NCBI GenBank assembly: GCA_021432635.1
Contig: MU270134.1
Coordinates: forward strand, 38,476 to 102,475
Reading direction: 5' to 3'
Source of the DNA: Thozetella sp. PMI_491
Lineage: Eukaryota > Ascomycota > Sordariomycetes > Chaetosphaeriales > Chaetosphaeriaceae
DNA length: 64,000 nt
This document shows positions 56,805 through 64,000 of this stretch, piece after piece. Every line of letters starts with the position of its first letter. Position 1 is the stretch's first letter. The notes beneath the pieces were generated by a model that had not been told where the DNA came from, made no database searches, and saw only the letters and a program-made list of their open reading frames with translations. The translations under genes and the position numbers were made by a program.

Positions 56805-57309
56805 AGCTGCGGTGTCTACTGAGAATCTTCCGTGCTGCACAAAATCCTTGCGTGGTAGGCGAGACTAGGACACGAGGGAGGTTGGCGTGCCAGGGAAGGC
56901 AGTCAGGATGGAGTAGCGACAAGCCACCCAAGAAAGAAGAGATTGCTTTCCCCACATTACGATTAGACTACCTGGCCATAAGTAAATGCCGACAAGCTCG
57001 TTCACTCTGCTGTTCGTGATAGGGCTGGTATATGATGTCCTTTCCGGCTAAATGCGACCTGTTCGAACCCCGAGGCGTGCTATCTGCGAGGAAGCGAGGA
57101 GCTGCACGAACCGAAGACGGGCATGCTGATCAATGCGCATAAATCGCAGATCTCTACTATAAAAATCTTGTAAAATTGCATAAAGTGAACTACAGAGAGC
57201 TTCTTGCAGGATACAAATTGCAACCGCTTGGGTGGTGCCTATTTGTTTACGCTAGCTTCGCCCACACCCTTCGTGAGGTTTCAGGGGGCTGGTAAAGGTT
57301 ACTCCGCCC
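56805..57309. other. Intergenic region
   Basis: 505 bp. A GTTCGAACC sequence near 57061 resembles a tRNA B box, but no cloverleaf could be built around it. Confidence 0.45.
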
Positions 57310-58233
57310 TCAATCTATCACGTTTTTGTAGGTAGCCTCTACCGCATCCTTCTCCCTCTGGAAGAACTGTTCAAGGGTACCCAAAGCGATGCCCCATTTC
57401 TCCAATTCCCTCGGATCTTGCAACCCGGCCAGCTCGGTTACAACGGTCTGCGACGCGATCAAGAGGTCTGACTTGGCTCTCTCCTCTACCTCGTCCTTCG
57501 GGAGATAAATCGCCTGAACGTTGCGGCCTGTCGCACGCCTGATGGCGGTCATCACGTCGTTCGCTGTTAGGACTTGTCCAGCTAGGCGGATGCTGTGGCC
57601 ATGGAAACGGCGAGGGTCCTGGAACGCTGCTACGGCAAACTTGCCGATGTCTTCGTGGTCGATGAGCGGCAACTCTGTGTCGGGTGGAAAGGCGAAGGTG
57701 TAGGTGCCTTCTGCTGCCCCAGGAAACATCTTAATCTTGGGCTGGAGGCAGTTGGCCATGAAGAAACCGGGACGCAGCACAGTCCAGGTGTCGAATACGG
57801 CCCCCGGAATCTCCTTCTCTATGTCACGCTTCGACTGTCGGAACAACTGGATGAGATTGGGGCTGTCGCCGCTGGCAGGATCGCTATCGCCGAGGGCATA
57901 GTCACTTGAGTAAACCAGGTGTTTCACTCCAGCCTCACCGGCGAACCGAAACATGATCCTCGCTTGCTCGAGTTGAAAGTTGGGATTGGTAAAGTTCGGG
58001 ATCAGGTTGAGGAACAGGTACTGCGAGCCAGCAAGAGCTAAGCGGAGCGCGGCCTCGTCATCCCAAGCACCCGCGGTCACCTCGACGCCGATGGATGAGA
58101 GTGCCTTTGCCGCACTTGAATTCGGATCTCTGGTGGTTGTTCGGACATTCCAACCCAGGGCTCTCAGCTGGCGGGCAACTGCACCTCCTTGGGTGCCGGT
58201 AGCGCCGGTGACGTAGACGATAGGGGCGGCCAT
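57310..58233 (-). CDS. NmrA-like NAD(P)-binding protein (atypical SDR)
   Basis: A single exon gives 307 aa from the ATG at 58233. The N-terminus has the Rossmann motif VYVTGATGTQGGAVARQL (GxTGxxG at about 10-16), then TTRDPNS as cofactor-2'-phosphate/adenine loop. LVYSSDYALG follows in place of the classical SDR YxxxK site, then the NmrA blocks WTVLRPGFFMANCLQ and LPLIDHEDIGKFAVAAF. Family members are redox-sensing regulators or isoflavone/phenylcoumaran-type reductases. It is divergent from a Zn2Cys6 factor with a 445-bp shared promoter, suggesting the factor controls it. The role is more likely oxidoreductive or sensory than nitrogen repression, since the neighbour is not a GATA factor (inference). 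Confidence 0.92.
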   Translation of the reverse strand: MAAPIVYVTGATGTQGGAVARQLRALGWNVRTTTRDPNSSAAKALSSIGVEVTAGAWDDEAALRLALAGSQYLFLNLIPNFTNPNFQLEQARIMFRFAGEAGVKHLVYSSDYALGDSDPASGDSPNLIQLFRQSKRDIEKEIPGAVFDTWTVLRPGFFMANCLQPKIKMFPGAAEGTYTFAFPPDTELPLIDHEDIGKFAVAAFQDPRRFHGHSIRLAGQVLTANDVMTAIRRATGRNVQAIYLPKDEVEERAKSDLLIASQTVVTELAGLQDPRELEKWGIALGTLEQFFQREKDAVEATYKNVID

Positions 58234-58678
58234 GTTGAGGATGCAGGTAAGGCTGAGAATATCCAACGATATAATATCTCGGTTGATGATAATTGATATT
58301 ATTTACTCTAGCCTACGATGCTTCCTACTGAAATATTTAAGTTCAATCGGCACGAAGGTCATGATCGTCGCAGTCACTGAATCCCGAATGTATGCACAAC
58401 AGGAGTTGCGCCGCTGCAGACAGCTCGTGCAGTAAGTGAGGCCAAAGGATTCCATGTATAAGCAGCGTAACACGGTCTCTGTGCAACCCACCTAGTCTTG
58501 CAGCTGCACTAAGCTAGGGTTATGCGGCCTACTGCCGAGGCGGAGCTCCGCCTTCGTGATTACCAATCCCGTCCATCGAGAACAGACCTGCGTGTAGACC
58601 AGGTCGTTTCCCTTAAACATGCAACCATGATTTCAACATGCGGGAGAACTTCTAGATGCACGCCAAGCTTCCTCACTA
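58234..58678. promoter_or_regulatory. Divergent NmrA / Zn2Cys6 promoter with CGG-N4-CCG palindrome
   Basis: The 445-bp region separates two divergent starts. At 58538-58553 is a perfect 16-bp palindrome (AGGCGGAGCTCCGCCT) containing CGG-N4-CCG, 126 bp before the Zn2Cys6 gene. Zinc-cluster factors bind paired CGG half-sites, so this is a candidate autoregulatory operator. The NmrA-proximal part is AT-rich. Confidence 0.6.
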
Positions 58679-60079
58679 ATGACTCCTTCTTCGCTGACCG
58701 AAATTGAGCGCGGAAACCCGCCTTTGCGCAAGAAAGCTTGTGCTGGCTGCACGCGAGCCAAGCGTCGATGCGACCTCGGCCAGCCGGCCTGTACGAGATG
58801 TAGGCAGCGGAGGCGCGAATGTCGTTACCCACCCAAGCAGCCTGAATCGGCCAAATCTGCCGGCACAATGAATGTGCGAGAATTGGTAGACGCCGTAGAG
58901 CTCGATACAACCCCACTGCAGTTGCCCGAGCTTAGAACGACCGGATATGACAGCCTGGGCCCCCGAGAGCCTATTGAACCTGAGGTGGATAGTGAACAAT
59001 CGATGCTAAGCCAGGTCGCTGTGGCTAAGTGCTCGCAGGCTGATACGGTGTCTCCAAGTGTTTCAACTTGTTTAGACGCAGTACTGCCAGGCATCTTCAA
59101 CGGCGGTTGGGCGGGTGATCTCGACCATGGTCTTTTTGATATCCCAGCTGACAACCAACTGTCAACATACCCACCCTCGTCCGTGGATACAAGAACCGGG
59201 GTTACAAATTTAAATTCACTCAATGCTAAAATGTGTTATCGCCTACAATACGCATTAGATGAAGTCATGAAAGCGCCGCGGTCCATGGTAACGGAAAATG
59301 CTACTCCGTGGTGCCACGCTCTCCTCTACGCCGACGAGATGCCACGGGCGATACAGGATGCCCAAGCCTGCTGTGCTCTGTACCTGGCCAAAAACACTGC
59401 CAATAGCACTGCAGTGCTTCGAACTGTAGATGCAAGGGCAAAGGACCTGGTCGCCGAACCCTCGCCCCCGGGCCTCTTGGGCGCCCTAGCGCGTGTCCAT
59501 GCCATGATTCTGTACGGCATCATTCTGCTATTCGATGGCGATCCCCGTGCTCGAGCATCAGCCGAACAGAGGCTTTTATCTCTCGCGGCCGCAACGACAG
59601 AGCTACTTCAGCACATGTCTAGTGCCACCGAAGGTTACAACTTCAGTAGTGCGGCGCCGACAGCCACGACAGTGACGGAGTCAGTTCAAGCGCTGCCCTC
59701 TCCCTCAGGTTCTCTTGAGTATTGGAGGAAATGGATCTTGGAAGAGTCGGCGCGGCGTACCTTCCTGCTGGCACATTTTCTCGTGCGTATGTACAATCGC
59801 CTAGTGAGCCTCCAGTTGCCGCTCATATGCGACCTGAAGCTCTATAGCGGAACTCTGTGGACCATCTCGGCGCACCTTTGGACGGCCCAGAGTGAGGTCG
59901 AGTTCCGGAATGCCTGGAACGAGAAGAAACGCTGGGTGGCATTTAATTCCGAACTCACAAGCATCCTAGCTGAAGCTCAGCCAGATGATATCGATAGCTA
60001 CGGCAAGATTTTCCTAACTTCGCTAGTGGGGCCTGACGAGATGAGGGAGTGGTTTGCTAGCAAGGGGAGCCAGTTGTAA
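58679..60079 (+). CDS. Zn2Cys6 transcription factor
   Basis: A single exon gives 466 aa. The zinc cluster is at residues 21-48: C-x2-C-x6-C-x6-C-x2-C-x6-C (CAGCTRAKRRCDLGQPACTR, then CRQRRREC) with the usual basic residues between Cys2 and Cys3 and the Pro-rich exit YPPKQP. There is an acidic linker. The middle region (about 190-420) is a helical effector domain with LGALARVHAMILYGIILLFD and EYWRKWILEESARRTFLL. The basic cluster plus the conserved WxxWxxEExxRRT pattern place it in the broad fungal Zn2Cys6 class, without membership in a named pathway regulator. The likely target is the divergent NmrA-like gene and its own promoter (inference from the palindrome at 58538). Confidence 0.95.
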   Translation: MTPSSLTEIERGNPPLRKKACAGCTRAKRRCDLGQPACTRCRQRRRECRYPPKQPESAKSAGTMNVRELVDAVELDTTPLQLPELRTTGYDSLGPREPIEPEVDSEQSMLSQVAVAKCSQADTVSPSVSTCLDAVLPGIFNGGWAGDLDHGLFDIPADNQLSTYPPSSVDTRTGVTNLNSLNAKMCYRLQYALDEVMKAPRSMVTENATPWCHALLYADEMPRAIQDAQACCALYLAKNTANSTAVLRTVDARAKDLVAEPSPPGLLGALARVHAMILYGIILLFDGDPRARASAEQRLLSLAAATTELLQHMSSATEGYNFSSAAPTATTVTESVQALPSPSGSLEYWRKWILEESARRTFLLAHFLVRMYNRLVSLQLPLICDLKLYSGTLWTISAHLWTAQSEVEFRNAWNEKKRWVAFNSELTSILAEAQPDDIDSYGKIFLTSLVGPDEMREWFASKGSQL

Positions 60080-60449
60080 TGAGGTCTCAAGAAGCTAGAA
60101 GTCTGGTTAGTCACTCAGGGCGGGCTTGATTAGCGTTATGGCCCTGTTGACAACGAGCCATCTTCACCCATAATTCCTGCAATTTATCTAGATTTGTCTT
60201 CGTAATATCGGGTCTGGGAGACATGGGACGAGCCGAAGAACGGTAGCAGTAGGATGTGAGCAGAATCTATGTTTCAAACGATCGCTTGCCAAAAAAAGGA
60301 GTCATATTTTGGGACGGAACGCTGAGTAGAAAGGTCGCGAGTTTTGTTTCTAATTACGTCGTTTACCTGCCCTACACCGGCGCGGCATGAAGTACTTATT
60401 ATCAAAGTCTACACTACATCTAACTTATGTTCGGCCCAAAAAAAATTGA
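60080..60449. other. Convergent intergenic region
   Basis: 370 bp between the stop codons of the Zn2Cys6 gene and the GH47 gene. Nothing recognised. Confidence 0.5.
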
Positions 60450-62342
<1,893 letters not shown>

Positions 62343-64000
62343 CTTTGCTGCATGGCAAACAAGAAATGGGAGAGCGTGATAAGCTATGGGAAATAGCGGG
62401 ATGACAGGAGAAAAAGATAAAATCCCAAGGGTGAACTTCACAAGAAAGCAAACCCCAGATGGGCGGCTCGGTCCAATCCCCTTATCATGCGAACTTCATA
62501 TGGAAAACCACCTCAGTCACGACATAGAAGGTTTAGGATTCAGCCGAAGGTCAGCTGTTATCGCAAAACAGGGTCATCCGTGACTTAGACTCTAAAAGCA
62601 TCAGGATAGGTTTCATCTAATGCCTAATGTTTCGGGGGATCTAGCTAAAAGGCGTACCCTGTTAATTACAGGGTCTGAGTGTATCTGTAGCGTCTTGGGC
62701 TCCCCACTTTTTATAGTAGTAAACTTTTCTACTGCTAGAAGAGGCTCTCGAGGTGCCTATCTGCTCGAGCGCGGATCTACACATAATTGCCGGAACAGAT
62801 AGCCCAAGGCCACGTTTCCATCCACCGCCTTTACTAAACTTCTATGTCTACTTTCTACATTGGAATTGTCTAAAACTCCATACTAATTTTACATCTTAAC
62901 TTGTAGCGCTACCGGGTAATTCGTGCCAGTGCGAGGTACAAGCGGGAGGTGAAACATGCAAGAGGTGAAACATGTGAAGCCACTAAGCGTAATAGCTAGA
63001 TCGGGCAGAAGCTCGTAGTGTACAGTGCTGCTCGAATTAACTAGGTGTTCTCGCCTTGACAATTTAAACGCTTTTCCCACTTGGGCCATCCGGTAGGGCA
63101 GTACCCACACAGTCCCTCGTCACTATATTTACAGGTTACTGTCACGGCGAGCTTCACGGGGCAGCAACGAGGCCGGTTGACCATACTCTGGATAAGCAAC
63201 TAAAGACTCTAAGATAGAGATCAGGGAGAAGGAGGCAGCGTAGCTGCTCCCCAGCTCTGATCAGGGGTATATCCAGGGAGCTAGGGCCTCTGGGCGCCCA
63301 TAGCTCCTCTGCTTGCCACGATCTTGACGTACGCAGCCGTACAGAGATCAGTGGCTGGGCAGCTGCTGGGCAGCTGTGGCCATCTGTTCGTCTTATACGC
63401 TCGCAGTGGATAGTCTGATCCGTGGTCAGGGCCAGCAGCCATGACAGTTACTAGGCTACTAACTATACAAGCTAAGCACCCTATAGTTATAGCAGGTCAG
63501 TTATATAATAAAGCCAGATTTATTTCTATTTTTAGATTTTTTACATATAGGTCAGCTTATAAGTAGATTCTAGCTTTATAAAAACATATAACAACTTTAT
63601 ATGTAATATCACACACCTTGCTCTCGTATTGACAACGGGGAGCAGGAAGCAGAGCACGTGCGGAACAACCCACACACAACACCACCATACACTCCGTAGC
63701 CTAGTAGCCACAGCGCGGAACCAATACCACGACCTTGCGATCCAGTTCGTAGGTAGGGCCGTTGAAGCAGCGTAAGTCTAGTGGTATGTGGAAGAGGGCA
63801 TGCCAATGCGAGATCCAACGAGTGCTGGGCTCTGACCAGGGCAGGATGAACACGTAGGAATGGGGCGAAGCCCCGTAATGGTCGTACAGAGTGGTCTTGT
63901 GGTTGGTCTTGTCTAGGGAAACGAATGTATGAAGTTGATTGCTAGAATAATGGACTGATGGATCTTGATTGATTGATGACTTGATGGTCCTCCTCCCTGA
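62343..64000. other. AT-rich terminal intergenic region
   Basis: 1.66 kb with no supported gene. AGGTGAAACATG occurs twice (near 62947 and 62963), and a GGGCAGCTG motif occurs twice near 63356-63374. 63470-63610 is strongly AT-rich. No transposon protein is readable. Confidence 0.45.

Overview
The window reads as chromosomal DNA of a filamentous ascomycete (Pezizomycotina, most likely a Sordariomycete). Genes carry short spliceosomal introns of about 50-150 nt with GT-AG borders and CTAAC/CTGAC-type branch points. The gene content is typically fungal: CON-6, a CFEM protein, an AA9 lytic polysaccharide monooxygenase (LPMO), a HET-domain protein, a NACHT NLR-like protein, DUF3176, Zn2Cys6 and C2H2 regulators, and a GH47 mannosidase. 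No rRNA, clear tRNA, CRISPR array or complete transposon was found. All exon borders were read by eye and checked only for splice signals and reading phase.

Layout. 0-10 kb holds housekeeping and development genes: an unknown four-exon gene, a TMEM234-type membrane protein, the conidiation gene con-6, a GPI-type CFEM protein and a THEM6/thioesterase-like protein. 10-20 kb is gene-poor, with only a C2H2 factor that lacks a recognisable start and two weak candidate genes. 20-23.3 kb holds a pepsin-like secreted protease convergent with a cytochrome P450. 24-40 kb is an accessory block: an NLR-like gene with a single-base frameshift, a convergent SNF2 helicase gene with one in-frame TGA and two GC-AG introns, a sugar-porter transporter, a secreted AA9 LPMO and a four-exon HET-domain protein. 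40-44 kb holds a GPI-type cell-surface protein and a DUF3176 membrane protein. 44.7-51 kb is a divergent pair, a 1152-aa coiled-coil protein and an Hsp70/HSPA12-like ATPase. 52-56 kb holds a single-pass and a seven-helix membrane protein. 56-62.4 kb holds a small secreted protein, an NmrA-like oxidoreductase divergent from a Zn2Cys6 factor, and a GH47 alpha-mannosidase. The last 1.6 kb is AT-rich and empty.

How the genes may work together (inference). The NLR-like and HET genes belong to families used in fungal non-self recognition and programmed cell death, so 24-40 kb looks like a polymorphic recognition island in which two adjacent genes carry one lesion each. The AA9 enzyme and the sugar transporter could form a small biomass-use module. 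The NmrA/Zn2Cys6 pair shares a promoter holding a perfect 16-bp palindrome with CGG-N4-CCG, the kind of site such a factor binds. The coiled-coil/Hsp70-like pair has no function I recognise and is the best candidate for an undescribed two-gene unit.
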